64,000 nucleotides of DNA from Streptomyces atroolivaceus (GTDB lineage: Bacteria > Actinomycetota > Actinomycetes > Streptomycetales > Streptomycetaceae), in assembly GCF_000717025.1 (NCBI RefSeq), contig NZ_JNXG01000016.1:112290-176289 (forward strand), written 5' to 3'. The translations under genes and the position numbers were made by a program. The notes beneath the pieces are model-generated. The model did not search any database. It was not told the DNA's origin and worked only from the letters and a program-made list of their open reading frames with translations. Of this stretch, positions 36,902 through 45,771 are shown one piece after another. How positions within the stretch are numbered: position 1 is the first letter of the stretch; each line of letters starts with the position of its first letter.

Positions 36902-38238
36902 TGTGCGCCTCCCAGGGGGAGCGTCGCCAGGACGCCCGGCAGCTGCTCTCGGTCCAGCCGTACGAGACCGACCTCGGCGTGCCGTGCGGCCTGCTCCAAA
37001 GTCCTTCGTACGCCGACCAGTTCGGTGTCGGAGCCGCCGGTGATCCGCACGTGGCCGCGCACCGACACGTGGCCCTGGTGCGCACCGCGGCGCACCGTCA
37101 GGCTGAACGTCGTCGCGTACGCCGGCACCGATGTCAGCAGCGAGACGAGCCGCGGAAGCGGAGTCGCCCCCCGCCCGAGCTCCGGCCAGCGGTCCACCGC
37201 GTAGGTGGTGTGCCAGCGGTCGTCGCAGCGCCAGACCCGCGGCGTCTCCGCCGTACGCCGCTGCGGCGCGGCATCCGGGCGTCCGGCACGGGCCGACAGG
37301 ATGGGGTTGGCGCACGCGGACGTCGCCACCGCGGAGTTCAGCTCCTCCTGGTCCAGCACCGAGGCCCGGAACCCCGCACCGGTGATCCGGCTCGCCACAT
37401 GGTCCGCGACCCGGACCAGGCAGCGCTGAGCCCCTCCGAGCCCGCCACCGCGGGCCTCCACGGCTTCCCGGCACAGCTCCGGATCCAGCTTCACCGCCAC
37501 CCAGGTCATCCGCAGCGCGGGCGCCCCGGTCCGGTCCTGCAGCGGGGCGTACGAGAGCCGGGCCACCGACCGCTCCGGCAGATGCGGCGCAGGGGCGGGC
37601 CGTACCTGCTGCACGAGTTGCGCGGACTCGAGCACGATGTCGTCCACCGAGAGAGCGTCGCCCAGGAGGGACAGCGGGAGCGCCCGGGCACCCTGCGCCT
37701 GACGAAGCGATTCACCGCTCGCCTCGACCCGTACGACCGCGGTCAGGAACGTGCCGTCCCCGACCATGCCCACCGTGCGGCGGGCGCCGTCCACATAGAT
37801 GTACGGAGCGAATCCCGGCACGCTCTCCGCCACAGGAGCCAGTTGCGGCTCCGTCTCGGCGGGGGCCGCCACCGCCGACCGGTTTCGACGGCGGAGGGAG
37901 GACACCGTCGAGAGCCAGTCCTGCACGGCCCGGCCCCGGCGGCGTACCACTGCGAGAAGGATGAACAGACAGGCGATCACTCCTGCGGGAATGAGCCACG
38001 CGCCGCCGAGCGCGGCACCCACCACGGCCACTGCCAGGGCTGCTTCGACGAGCACCATCTGCCGCAGCGCGGGACCGACGCGGCCGGTCCTGGAGATCGA
38101 ATGGAGAGTGGTGGCCGCTGGGGCGTCCGCCGACCGGTGGGGGGCTGTGCCGTCCGACCCGTTGCTGCGTTGCCTCCGGGAAGGGCGGGGCGTTCGGTGG
38201 GTGGACCGCCTCGCGCGTTCCCCCGTCGCTGCACCCAT
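36898..38238 (-). CDS. eccE: Type VII secretion protein EccE
   Basis: 446 aa, start ATG 38238 (reverse). EccE is a membrane component on the periphery of the ESX complex. An N-terminal basic, Ser/Arg-rich stretch is followed by two membrane helices (VEAALAVAVVGAALGGAWLI and IPAGVIACLFILLAVV) and then a cytosolic domain. YIYVDGARRTVGMVGDGTFLTAVVRV and RWHTTYAVDRWPELG are typical of actinobacterial EccE. It is divergent from eccB, with 183 bp between starts for the promoters of both arms. Confidence 0.88.
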   Translation of the reverse strand: MGAATGERARRSTHRTPRPSRRQRSNGSDGTAPHRSADAPAATTLHSISRTGRVGPALRQMVLVEAALAVAVVGAALGGAWLIPAGVIACLFILLAVVRRRGRAVQDWLSTVSSLRRRNRSAVAAPAETEPQLAPVAESVPGFAPYIYVDGARRTVGMVGDGTFLTAVVRVEASGESLRQAQGARALPLSLLGDALSVDDIVLESAQLVQQVRPAPAPHLPERSVARLSYAPLQDRTGAPALRMTWVAVKLDPELCREAVEARGGGLGGAQRCLVRVADHVASRITGAGFRASVLDQEELNSAVATSACANPILSARAGRPDAAPQRRTAETPRVWRCDDRWHTTYAVDRWPELGRGATPLPRLVSLLTSVPAYATTFSLTVRRGAHQGHVSVRGHVRITGGSDTELVGVRRTLEQAARHAEVGLVRLDREQLPGVLATLPLGGAQ

Positions 38239-38421
38239 CGCCGCGTTGCCCCCTCGTGTCCGTATTCACCGTTTTTTGCACGGGCGTTGATCGGGCGATC
38301 ACCCTACCTGAGCGGTGAGAGCCAAGTGCCAACAGGCATAGTAGGGGTCCACGTCGGCGGCAGCGGTCCACGGCCGGTGTGGGAATCTGGTCGCCCACAG
38401 GGGAGAAGGGGCAGCGCGCAC
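38239..38421. promoter_or_regulatory. Divergent promoter region between eccE and eccB
   Basis: 183 bp between divergent starts with no gene. It includes an AT-rich patch (ATTCACCGTTTTTTGCACG, about 38262-38280) and, nearer eccB, AACAGGCATAGTAGGGG, where TAGTAG could be a -10. Boxes cannot be assigned firmly. Confidence 0.4.
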
Positions 38422-39954
38422 ATGGCATCACGGCGGGACGAACTCAATGCCTACACCTTCGCGAAGCGGAGGTTGGTCGCACAGTTCCTGCAGCCCCACC
38501 CGTCCGGCTCGGAAGAGGGGGCGCCACGTCCGCTTCGCGCGGTGGTGCCCGGAGTGATCGTCGGCGTGGTCGTCCTCGCGGTGTTCGGAGCCTGGGGCAT
38601 GTTCAAGCCCGTAGCGCCCCAGAAGTGGGACACCCCCTACGAGAACGTCATCATCGCCAGCAAGTCCACCACCAGGTACGTGGTGTTGACGACCGACGGC
38701 AAGACACAGCTCCACCCGGTGCTGAACATGTCCAGCGCCAAGCTCCTCCTCGCCCCGGACAAGGGCAAGGTCGTCAACGTCGACGAGTCGGTCCTCGACA
38801 GCGGCAAGATCCCGCACGGGGCGACCCTCGGCATCCCGTACGCCCCCGACCGCCTGCCGGACAAGGGCGAAGCCGGTTCCACGAAGCGCTGGGCGGTCTG
38901 CGAGCGGCCCGGCGAGGGCGGCAGGGCCATCCAGAAGGCGGCGTTCGTCTTCGCGGAGCGCGAGCAGAAGAAGACCGAAGGCGCGAACAAGCTGCACGGC
39001 GGCGAGGTGATGTACGTCGAGGGCCCGGGACCGGACAGGACCCGCTACATCGTGGACGCCACGGGCAAGGCGTACCCGGTGGAGAACAACGAGCTGCTGC
39101 TGCGCACCCTGGTCGACCAGGACCGTGTCCCCCAGCGGGTGTCGGCCGAGTGGCTCGCCACGCTGCACATGGGCGACGAGGTCACCTTCCCGGCCATCGA
39201 GGGAACTCCCGGTACCGACGCGGGTGTTCCGGGGGAGCTGCAGCCCGACGACAACAAGGTGGGGATGATCCTCGCGGCGACCTCGGGTACGAGGACCCAG
39301 CAGTACGTGGTCCTCAAGGGGAGGGTCGCCCCGGTGTCCGACTTCGTCGCCAAGCTCCTGCTCAGCAGCCGCGACCTGGTCGACCTCGAGCAGGACGGCA
39401 AGGCGAAGTCCGTCAGCGCCGGAGCGTTCGAGCCCGGTGAGGCCTTCGGGCAGGAAGCGGACTGGCCGACGAACGAGGCGACACCCGTCAACTCCGCGAG
39501 CGCGGCGGACGGAAGCCGTAACACCGTGTGCAACGTCCTGCGCGGCGTATCGGAGAAGAACGGCACCAGCACGCTCAGCACCTGGGCGGGCAAGGGCTTC
39601 CCCGCCACCCTCCCTACCGGCTCCAGCAGTGCCTACGTCACCCCCGGATCCGGGCAGCTCTTCCGGCAGTTCAAGGGTTCCAGCCCTGAGTCGGGGCCTC
39701 TCTTCCTGGTGACCGACACGGGCCTGCGCTATGCCATGCAGTCCAACGGCGACAGCGCGCAGGACGACTCCGGCATCGGTGAGTCCGGCACGAAGGAGGA
39801 AAGGAAGCAGAGGCAGCAGGAGGCGCAGCAGGCGCAGATCAAGCTGGGTTACAAGGACGTCGACCCCGCACCCGTCCCCGCCGACTGGTCCGCCTTCCTG
39901 CCGACGGGCCCCCGACTGTCGACCGGCGCCGCGCGCCAGCCGCAGGGTTCGTGA
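38422..39954 (+). CDS. eccB: Type VII secretion protein EccB
   Basis: 510 aa from ATG 38422. Family EccB: short cytosolic N-terminus with the signature RRDELNAYTFAKRRLVAQFLQPH, one membrane helix (VVPGVIVGVVVLAVFGAWGMF), then a large extracytoplasmic domain of beta repeats. WAVCERPG and NTVCNVLRG contain the Cys pair expected to form a disulfide. It ends with a Lys/Gln-rich helix and a Pro-rich tail. Mycosin 1 starts 10 bp after the stop, its Shine-Dalgarno overlapping the eccB stop codon. Confidence 0.95.
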   Translation: MASRRDELNAYTFAKRRLVAQFLQPHPSGSEEGAPRPLRAVVPGVIVGVVVLAVFGAWGMFKPVAPQKWDTPYENVIIASKSTTRYVVLTTDGKTQLHPVLNMSSAKLLLAPDKGKVVNVDESVLDSGKIPHGATLGIPYAPDRLPDKGEAGSTKRWAVCERPGEGGRAIQKAAFVFAEREQKKTEGANKLHGGEVMYVEGPGPDRTRYIVDATGKAYPVENNELLLRTLVDQDRVPQRVSAEWLATLHMGDEVTFPAIEGTPGTDAGVPGELQPDDNKVGMILAATSGTRTQQYVVLKGRVAPVSDFVAKLLLSSRDLVDLEQDGKAKSVSAGAFEPGEAFGQEADWPTNEATPVNSASAADGSRNTVCNVLRGVSEKNGTSTLSTWAGKGFPATLPTGSSSAYVTPGSGQLFRQFKGSSPESGPLFLVTDTGLRYAMQSNGDSAQDDSGIGESGTKEERKQRQQEAQQAQIKLGYKDVDPAPVPADWSAFLPTGPRLSTGAARQPQGS

Positions 39955-39964
39955 GGAGCGACAC

Positions 39965-41218
39965 GTGACCACGCAGAGCACGTCCACTCGTTCCCGTCGG
40001 CTGCTGACAGCCGCGGCCGCCACCGGGGTCCTCCTCGTCACCCTGCCGGTGCCCATGGCAGCCGCGGACGACGCCACCCAGTGCACCTTTCCCTCGAAGA
40101 AGTACGCGGGCCGCCCCTGGGCACTGCAACGCGTGCTGATGGACGAGCTGTGGGAGCAGTCCACCGGCAAGGGCGTACGGGTGGCCGTCATCGACACCGG
40201 CGTCGACGTCAAGAACCCTCAGCTCACGAAGGCCGTGGACACCGGGAGCGGACGCAACTACCTGGACAAGAACCTGAAGGACGAGAACGGCAACAAGGTC
40301 GAGCGCGGCAACGAGAACGGCACCACCGACCTGGTCGGCCACGGCACCAAGGTCGCCGGCATCATCGCCGCGCGCGAGGCGAAGGGCACCGGGTTCACCG
40401 GCCTGGCCCCGGACGCGACGATCATCCCGATCCAGCAGAACGACGCCGAGGGTCACGGGACAGCGGAAACGCTGGCGCAGGCCATCCGTTACGCCGCCGG
40501 GGAGGGAGGCGCGGACGTCATCAACATCTCCCAGGACACGGCCAACGCGGTGGAGCCCGCACCCGCCCTGAAGGAGGCGGTGGACGCGGCTCTGGCCCAG
40601 GACATCGTGATCGTCGCCTCGGCGGGCAACGACGGGCTGGGCGGAAACGTCAAGGAGACCTACCCGGCCTCGTTCGCCGGAGTCCTGGCCGTCGCCGCCT
40701 CGGACCGCAACAACGAGCGTGCGGCCTTCTCGCAGTCCGGCGACTTCGTGGGTGTCGCGGCACCGGGGGTGGACATGGTGTCCACGGTTCCCGGCGGGGG
40801 ACACTGCTCCGACAACGGCACCAGCTTCTCGGCCCCTTACGTCGCGGGGGTCGCGGCGCTCATCAAGGCCAAGCACAAGGACTGGACGCAGGAGCAAATC
40901 GTCGCCCAGATCCAGCAGACGGCGGAGCGCTCGACCGCGGGCCACGACCGACTGGTCGGATGGGGGGTCGTCGACCCGGTGCGCGCCTTGACGGAGGACG
41001 ACAAACCCATCGAGAAACCGGTGGCACACGAGGGCGTGAGCAAGGGCGAAGCGCCGGTCCCCGCCGCGTTCCACCTGGGTGAGACCGCCGACGAGCGCAA
41101 CGCGCGGCTAGCGACCTACGTCGTGGTGGGCGGGGGAGTGCTGGTCGCCGCCATCGCGGGAACGGCCGTGGCCGTGCGCGACAGGCAGAGGCGGCAGGGG
41201 CGTCCTGGCGGTGCGTGA
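39965..41218 (+). CDS. mycP: Mycosin 1, membrane-anchored subtilisin-like protease of the ESX system
   Basis: 417 aa from GTG 39965, with GAGGAG overlapping the eccB stop. An S8 protease with signal peptide (about residues 12-34) and the catalytic triad Asp77 (VAVIDTGVD), His126 (GHGTKVAG) and Ser287 (GTSFSAP), and Asn222 in ASAGND. Cys40 and Cys281 could bridge. A C-terminal transmembrane helix (TYVVVGGGVLVAAIAGTAVAV) and basic tail anchor it outside the cell. Mycosins stabilise the ESX complex and process substrates. Confidence 0.94.
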   Translation: MTTQSTSTRSRRLLTAAAATGVLLVTLPVPMAAADDATQCTFPSKKYAGRPWALQRVLMDELWEQSTGKGVRVAVIDTGVDVKNPQLTKAVDTGSGRNYLDKNLKDENGNKVERGNENGTTDLVGHGTKVAGIIAAREAKGTGFTGLAPDATIIPIQQNDAEGHGTAETLAQAIRYAAGEGGADVINISQDTANAVEPAPALKEAVDAALAQDIVIVASAGNDGLGGNVKETYPASFAGVLAVAASDRNNERAAFSQSGDFVGVAAPGVDMVSTVPGGGHCSDNGTSFSAPYVAGVAALIKAKHKDWTQEQIVAQIQQTAERSTAGHDRLVGWGVVDPVRALTEDDKPIEKPVAHEGVSKGEAPVPAAFHLGETADERNARLATYVVVGGGVLVAAIAGTAVAVRDRQRRQGRPGGA

Positions 41219-41265
41219 CGGCCGGGGCGCTTGACGCCGGGGAAGTTACGTGATGGACAAGACAG

Positions 41266-41294
41266 TTGGTCATGTCAGTGCCATTGGCTAGAGT
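41266..41294 (+). promoter_or_regulatory. HrdB-type promoter for the helical/WxG gene pair
   Basis: TTGGTC (41266-41271) and TAGAGT (41289-41294) are separated by 17 bp, a good match to Streptomyces vegetative promoters. They lie about 90 bp upstream of GTG 41382. This suggests that the second half of the ESX locus has its own transcription start. Confidence 0.6.
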
Positions 41295-41381
41295 GATGCT
41301 ATGGGGCCAGGGCTGTTCACGCGAGTGCGATAGCAACGCGAGACAGACTGTGCAAACGGGGAAACGGGGAAGGACAGCAAC

Positions 41382-41822
41382 GTGGCCGAAGGCAAAGGCA
41401 ATCTCCGGCGCGGGGTAGGCGCCCTGGAGAAGTTCCAGAAGAGCGTGAACGCGTTGCTGGCGGAGCTCGAGAGTTCACCGGCCGGCAAGTCGAAGGTCGC
41501 GGCACAGACGGTGTCGCGTACCGCCTTGAGTGGCCAGAACACATGCTTCGCGGAAGCGGACGGGCTCTACACCCAGTACAACCGGGTCCACGAGTCGCTC
41601 GTCACGCTCTCGAAGTCCCTGAGCGACCAGATCGAGTACCTGAACCTCGGCGTGCACGCGGCGGCTGTCGGCTTCGACAACGTGGACGACGACACGCGAC
41701 GACGGTTCCACGAGATCCGGACGCGCCTCGACAAGGAGCACGAGCAGGCGCAGGGCGAGAAGACGGTCAAGCCCGAGCAGAACGCCGACAAGAAGAGCGA
41801 CGCGGGGTGGGCAGCCGAATGA
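41382..41822 (+). CDS. Helical ESX-locus protein coupled to a WxG protein
   Basis: 146 aa from GTG 41382, after GGGGAAGGA. I do not recognise a named family. It is almost entirely helical: RRGVGALEKFQKSVNALLAEL, then LYTQYNRVHESLVTLSKSLSDQIEYL, and a charged C-terminal coiled coil (RTRLDKEHEQAQGEK). No signal peptide or membrane helix. Its stop overlaps the next ATG, so the pair is made in fixed ratio. This resembles paired helical substrates or chaperones of ESX systems; the role is inferred only. Confidence 0.8.
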   Translation: MAEGKGNLRRGVGALEKFQKSVNALLAELESSPAGKSKVAAQTVSRTALSGQNTCFAEADGLYTQYNRVHESLVTLSKSLSDQIEYLNLGVHAAAVGFDNVDDDTRRRFHEIRTRLDKEHEQAQGEKTVKPEQNADKKSDAGWAAE

Positions 41823-43564
41823 GTGAACCGAAGACGCCGGCACCGGGTGCTGAGGCGGAGCCGGAGCTGAGCCCCGCGGAACAGCTGAAGCAGGACGAGG
41901 GCCGCGTCCAGGGCCAGTTGATCGTCACGGACGTCAACCGTGTGGTGCAGGGCGTGATGGAGGTGTTCGGGGGCTCCGGCCCCGCGGGACGGACCTCCTT
42001 CGAAGGCCATGAGCTCAACGCGATGATCGACCTGATCGAGAACTCCAAGCCGGAGGATCTCGAAGCGGCGGGCAAGGCGCTCTGGAACGCCAGGGGAGCG
42101 ATCAAGGACGCGGCGGGCGAACTGGGACGGTTCATCGAGGGCGTCGACTGGGAGGGCGAATCCGGGACCGCCTTCCGCGACTGGGGTATGGCCCTGGTCG
42201 CCCATGCCGACAAGCTGGCCGTCTTCGCGGAAGTGGCCGGCACCCAGATCACCGTCGCAGGCACGGGTCTCGCTTCGGTGCGTAACTCCCTCCCGCCCCG
42301 GGACAACCGCCTCGTCCGCAAGTCCCCCGACGAGATCGAGGCCCCGAAGCGGATCGAGGGCAACGCGGAGTACGAGGCGGCGGTGAAGGTCGAGAAGGAC
42401 CGCCAGGAGGCCATCAACCAGGCGAACCGGCTGGCTTCGTACTACGCGGTTTCGGAGGAGACGCTGGCGGCGCAGCAGCCGCCGCGGTTCGAGAAGAAGC
42501 TTGATGTGGAGGTGCCGCGGCCGACAAACGACAACACCTTCCCCAGGGGCCCCGAATCAGGTTCCGGAATCCAGAGCGGTGAGGGAGGGCGCGGCTCCTA
42601 TTCCGAGCGGGCGGTTGTCAGCAGCCCTGGTGCAGAGGGTGACCATCGAGCATCCTCTGTGGCACCCCCTGGGCTGGTCACACCTGTTCTGGACGAGAGC
42701 ACCTCGACAGAGATCAACAGCATCGCCACCCCGACGGCCCCGGTGAATACCCCAACCGCCCCTTCTCCGGTACCCACCACAAGCCCTGCACCCAGTGGGG
42801 GTCCTCTTCCGGTGGCGAACGGCTTTGTGAACCCCGTGACAAGCAGCTCCCGGGCCCACGGAGCACCAGTGCCCAGGGCTGCCGGCCAGCCAGGCTTCAG
42901 TGGTGCCAGACCGAATGGGCCCACGGGAAGCGGTCCCGCGGCGAACGGCCGGGCGGGATCCCCGGTGGGACGCCCCGCGCCCACCGGGGGCTCGGCCTCC
43001 GGTAACCCCGGGCGGCCAGTTGCCGGACCGCAGTCCCCGACTGCCGGCCGGCCCGCTGTCACCGGCGGCAGGCCGACGGCGGCAGGCCACACAGGTACGT
43101 CCGGGGCCACCGGCCCCCGTGCCGGACGGCAAAACGGCATCATGGGCGGCACCCCGCAGCGCGCCACTCCGGGAGCGAGCACGCCAGGGGGTGCCCGTGG
43201 CGTCCCGCGCGGCACTGTTATCGGGGCCGGTGGCGCGGCACGGACGGGTGGACCGGCCGGCGGTATCGGCCAGCGGGGCGTCCTCGGGGCCGGAGGTACG
43301 AACGGTGCGTCGCGCCCTGGCGGTCGAGGCACTCCCAGTACCAAGGGTGTTGTCGGCACGCCTCGAGGTGGGGCTGCGGGACCTGGAGCCAATGCGAAGG
43401 GCTTCACGGCCGGGGGCGCTGGTCTGGTGCGTGGCCCGGTGGGCCGGAGGGACTCCAGAGACGAGGACCAGGACGAGGGCACGCCCCGTCCGGACTACCT
43501 GACGGAAGACAGAGAGACGTGGGAGGCCGGCCGACGTGGATCCGCACCGCCGGTGATCGAGTAG
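41819..43564 (+). CDS. WxG-domain protein with long disordered Gly/Pro/Thr tail
   Basis: 581 aa from ATG 41819, overlapping the upstream gene by 4 bp. Residues about 30-210 are helical with a WxG turn at W111-E112-G113 (FIEGVDWEGESGTAFRDW), as in WXG100/PPE-like ESX proteins. From about residue 240 the chain is Pro/Gly/Thr/Ala/Arg-rich and clearly disordered. It ends with an acidic TPRPDYLTEDRETW motif and a Pro-rich terminus. No signal peptide. It may be an ESX substrate or a cytosolic partner. Mycosin 2 follows 25 bp later. Confidence 0.82.
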   Translation: MSEPKTPAPGAEAEPELSPAEQLKQDEGRVQGQLIVTDVNRVVQGVMEVFGGSGPAGRTSFEGHELNAMIDLIENSKPEDLEAAGKALWNARGAIKDAAGELGRFIEGVDWEGESGTAFRDWGMALVAHADKLAVFAEVAGTQITVAGTGLASVRNSLPPRDNRLVRKSPDEIEAPKRIEGNAEYEAAVKVEKDRQEAINQANRLASYYAVSEETLAAQQPPRFEKKLDVEVPRPTNDNTFPRGPESGSGIQSGEGGRGSYSERAVVSSPGAEGDHRASSVAPPGLVTPVLDESTSTEINSIATPTAPVNTPTAPSPVPTTSPAPSGGPLPVANGFVNPVTSSSRAHGAPVPRAAGQPGFSGARPNGPTGSGPAANGRAGSPVGRPAPTGGSASGNPGRPVAGPQSPTAGRPAVTGGRPTAAGHTGTSGATGPRAGRQNGIMGGTPQRATPGASTPGGARGVPRGTVIGAGGAARTGGPAGGIGQRGVLGAGGTNGASRPGGRGTPSTKGVVGTPRGGAAGPGANAKGFTAGGAGLVRGPVGRRDSRDEDQDEGTPRPDYLTEDRETWEAGRRGSAPPVIE

Positions 43565-43589
43565 GTACACGGAAGGTTCGGAAGTCAGG

Positions 43590-44843
43590 ATGACAGCAGG
43601 AATGAGCCAGACCCGGAAGCGCCGTACGCCTCTCGAATTGAGAGGGCGCCTGCTCGGCACGGTGGCCATGGCCGCTGCTTGGACTGTGGGACTTACTGCA
43701 GCTGCTCCCTCGGCATTTTCCGCAGACGTGCAGTCCAAGCAGTGGTATCTCGAAGCGATGCAGGCCGAAGAGATGTGGAAGGTCACCAGGGGGGAAGGCA
43801 TCACGGTCGCTGTCATCGACACCGGCGTCAATCCATCGACGCCGTCCCTGAAGGGGCAAGTCTTGAAAGGGCTTGACGCTACGGAGGCCGACGGTGACGA
43901 ATTCGACGACTACAACGGCCACGGCACCACCATGGCTGAGCTGATCGCCGGGACGGGCAGGGGCGAAGGCCTGAAGGGCCTTGCACCCAGCGCAAAGATC
44001 ATTCCCTTCCGGATTTCCAATACTGAATTTCAGAACGCACATTCGGTTAATGCGCGGGACTCGGAAGATGCAATTCGTGCCGCGGCAGACAGTGACGCAC
44101 AGGTCATCAGCATGTCGTTCGGTAGCGAGTTCCCGACCTCTGGAGAGCGAGAGGCCGTCCAGTACGCACAGGGCAAGGGAAAGCTGTTTTTTGCTTCCGT
44201 TGGAAACAACGCGCAGGGCGGAAACAGGGAAGAGTATCCGGCGGCCTACCCTGAGGTTGTCGGAGTGTCGGCTGCAGACAAGAGAGGAAAAGTCGGCGAA
44301 TTTTCCCAGCACGGCCAGATCACAGACCTCGCAGCTCCTGGACTCGATGTGCCGCACTGGTGTGACGAAACATTTCAGGAATACTGCGACGGGGACGGTA
44401 CCAGCCAGGCGACCGCCATCGCGTCCGCCTCCGCAGCCTTGGTGTGGTCAGCCCACCCGGACTGGACTGCCAATCAGGTACTCAACGTCCTCTTCGACAC
44501 CGCGAGCCGCGACTGGGAAAAGGGAACGCTCAGCAAGTACCTCGGCCACGGCCTGATCCGCCCTTCCATGAACATCTTGAAGGGAAAGGGCACGCCCGGT
44601 GCAGCGGACATCAGCCCGCTCACCAAGGAGAAGACGCCCGGTTCCGCAGGCTCAGCCGCCCCGTCTGCATCAGCCTCGTCACAGCCTGAGAAGAGCGAGA
44701 AGGCTGACGACGCTGCCATGGCAGGCTCCAGCACGGAGAAGAACGACGGCAGCCAACTGGGCCTGATCCTCGGCGGAGTGGCCGTGGTTCTCGTACTCGG
44801 CGTCGGTGGTTTCCTGTTCGCGCGCAGGCGCCGTACCGCCTGA
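43590..44843 (+). CDS. mycP: Mycosin 2, subtilisin-like protease
   Basis: 417 aa from ATG 43590; ATG 43602 is an alternative start. S8 protease with a signal peptide (LLGTVAMAAAWTVGLTAAAPSAFSA) and triad Asp77 (VAVIDTGVN), His111 (NGHGTTMAE) and Ser272 (GDGTSQAT). Cys258 and Cys266 may pair. A Ser/Ala/Lys/Glu linker leads to a transmembrane helix (LGLILGGVAVVLVLGVGGFLF) and basic tail. The DNA of this gene has visibly more A/T, including at third positions, than neighbouring ecc genes. It is only distantly like mycosin 1, so it is not a recent tandem copy. Confidence 0.92.
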   Translation: MTAGMSQTRKRRTPLELRGRLLGTVAMAAAWTVGLTAAAPSAFSADVQSKQWYLEAMQAEEMWKVTRGEGITVAVIDTGVNPSTPSLKGQVLKGLDATEADGDEFDDYNGHGTTMAELIAGTGRGEGLKGLAPSAKIIPFRISNTEFQNAHSVNARDSEDAIRAAADSDAQVISMSFGSEFPTSGEREAVQYAQGKGKLFFASVGNNAQGGNREEYPAAYPEVVGVSAADKRGKVGEFSQHGQITDLAAPGLDVPHWCDETFQEYCDGDGTSQATAIASASAALVWSAHPDWTANQVLNVLFDTASRDWEKGTLSKYLGHGLIRPSMNILKGKGTPGAADISPLTKEKTPGSAGSAAPSASASSQPEKSEKADDAAMAGSSTEKNDGSQLGLILGGVAVVLVLGVGGFLFARRRRTA

Positions 44844-44919
44844 CGGGCCGTAGTTCCTCATATGTACCCCCGGCGGGAATGCCGGACCGAAGAAGAGCAT
44901 CAGGAAGGAAGCCAGCACC

Positions 44920-45294
44920 ATGGCAGATCAGAAGCTTTCAGATGACGCGCTCATCAAGATCGAGGGCGAGCTCTCCACGCGATTCGAATCCGTGAGGGGC
45001 CAGATCAAGACGCTGCAGGGGACGATCGACAGCCTGGAAGGCGCGTGGAAGGGCATCGGCGCCACCGCCTTCAACAGCAAGCAGGATGAGATCAACCGGA
45101 GGATGGGCAACATCGCCGTCCGGATGGCCAACTTCCAGGAAGCCATCAAGGCGGCCCGCGTGATCTCGGGCAACACCGAAGACGAGATCAAGGCGGCCCT
45201 CCAGGGCGTCGACGTGGTCGACGGTTACTCGGCCGGCGCGGAGGCCAAGACCGCGGCCATCACCCCTCCGCCCTCGGCGCTCAACTCCCTCTGA
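44920..45294 (+). CDS. WXG100 family protein (Esx), 124 aa
   Basis: From ATG 44920 behind AGGAAGGAAG. Classic helix-turn-helix ESX substrate: WKG at residues 43-45 between two long helices. At 124 residues it is longer than the usual ~100, with a C-terminal extension (TAAITPPPSALNSL). It lacks an obvious YxxxD/E export signal, which the next gene has, so the two probably form the EsxA/EsxB-type heterodimer in which only one carries the signal. Confidence 0.92.
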   Translation: MADQKLSDDALIKIEGELSTRFESVRGQIKTLQGTIDSLEGAWKGIGATAFNSKQDEINRRMGNIAVRMANFQEAIKAARVISGNTEDEIKAALQGVDVVDGYSAGAEAKTAAITPPPSALNSL

Positions 45295-45357
45295 GCTTCG
45301 CCGCATCCGTACTGCGTACGGACCATCACATAGAACTAGATTGAACTGGAGGACCGT

Positions 45358-45657
45358 ATGCCGACCAACGACGGCACGATGGTTGTCACTTATGCAAGCC
45401 TCGAGCAGGCCGCTGGTGACATCGACCGGCAGAGCAGGCAGCTTCAGGAGGACCTCGCGGCGATCAAGCGAGTGGTTGCCAGTGCGTCCGAACTCTGGGT
45501 GGGCGAGGCCAAGACGGCGTACGACGCGGCGCAGGCCGGCTGGGACCGTGACGCCACGGCGATTCAGACGGCCCTGACCGAGATCTCCCGCAAGGTGCGC
45601 GAGGCCGGCACGGCCTACCAGGGCGGCGACAAGCGGGCGAGGGCCAACTTCGAGTAG
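45358..45657 (+). CDS. WXG100 family protein (Esx), 99 aa, with YxxxD export motif
   Basis: From ATG 45358, preceded by CTGGAGGACC. WVG at residues 47-49 forms the turn, and near the C-terminus Y87-Q-G-G-D91 fits the YxxxD/E signal of ESX substrates. It lies 63 bp after the first WXG100 gene and before a strong terminator. The pair corresponds to the EsxA/EsxB proteins reported to affect sporulation in S. coelicolor; I leave out A/B names because I cannot assign which is which. Confidence 0.93.
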   Translation: MPTNDGTMVVTYASLEQAAGDIDRQSRQLQEDLAAIKRVVASASELWVGEAKTAYDAAQAGWDRDATAIQTALTEISRKVREAGTAYQGGDKRARANFE

Positions 45658-45674
45658 GACTCGCTGAAGAGCAA

Positions 45675-45719
45675 ACAGGTCAGGGTGGACACGCACGGGA
45701 GGTGCCCACCCTGACCTGT
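45675..45719 (+). terminator. Terminator after the WXG100 gene pair
   Basis: Perfect 14-bp arms ACAGGTCAGGGTGG (45675-45688) and CCACCCTGACCTGT (45706-45719), 17-nt loop, 18 bp after the stop. It ends the rightward arm before the convergent terpene synthase gene. Confidence 0.8.
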
Positions 45720-45771
45720 GTCGTGAGGCCGGAGTGCTCGCGCTCTGCCGGCCGCACGTCTTCGGTTCAGG

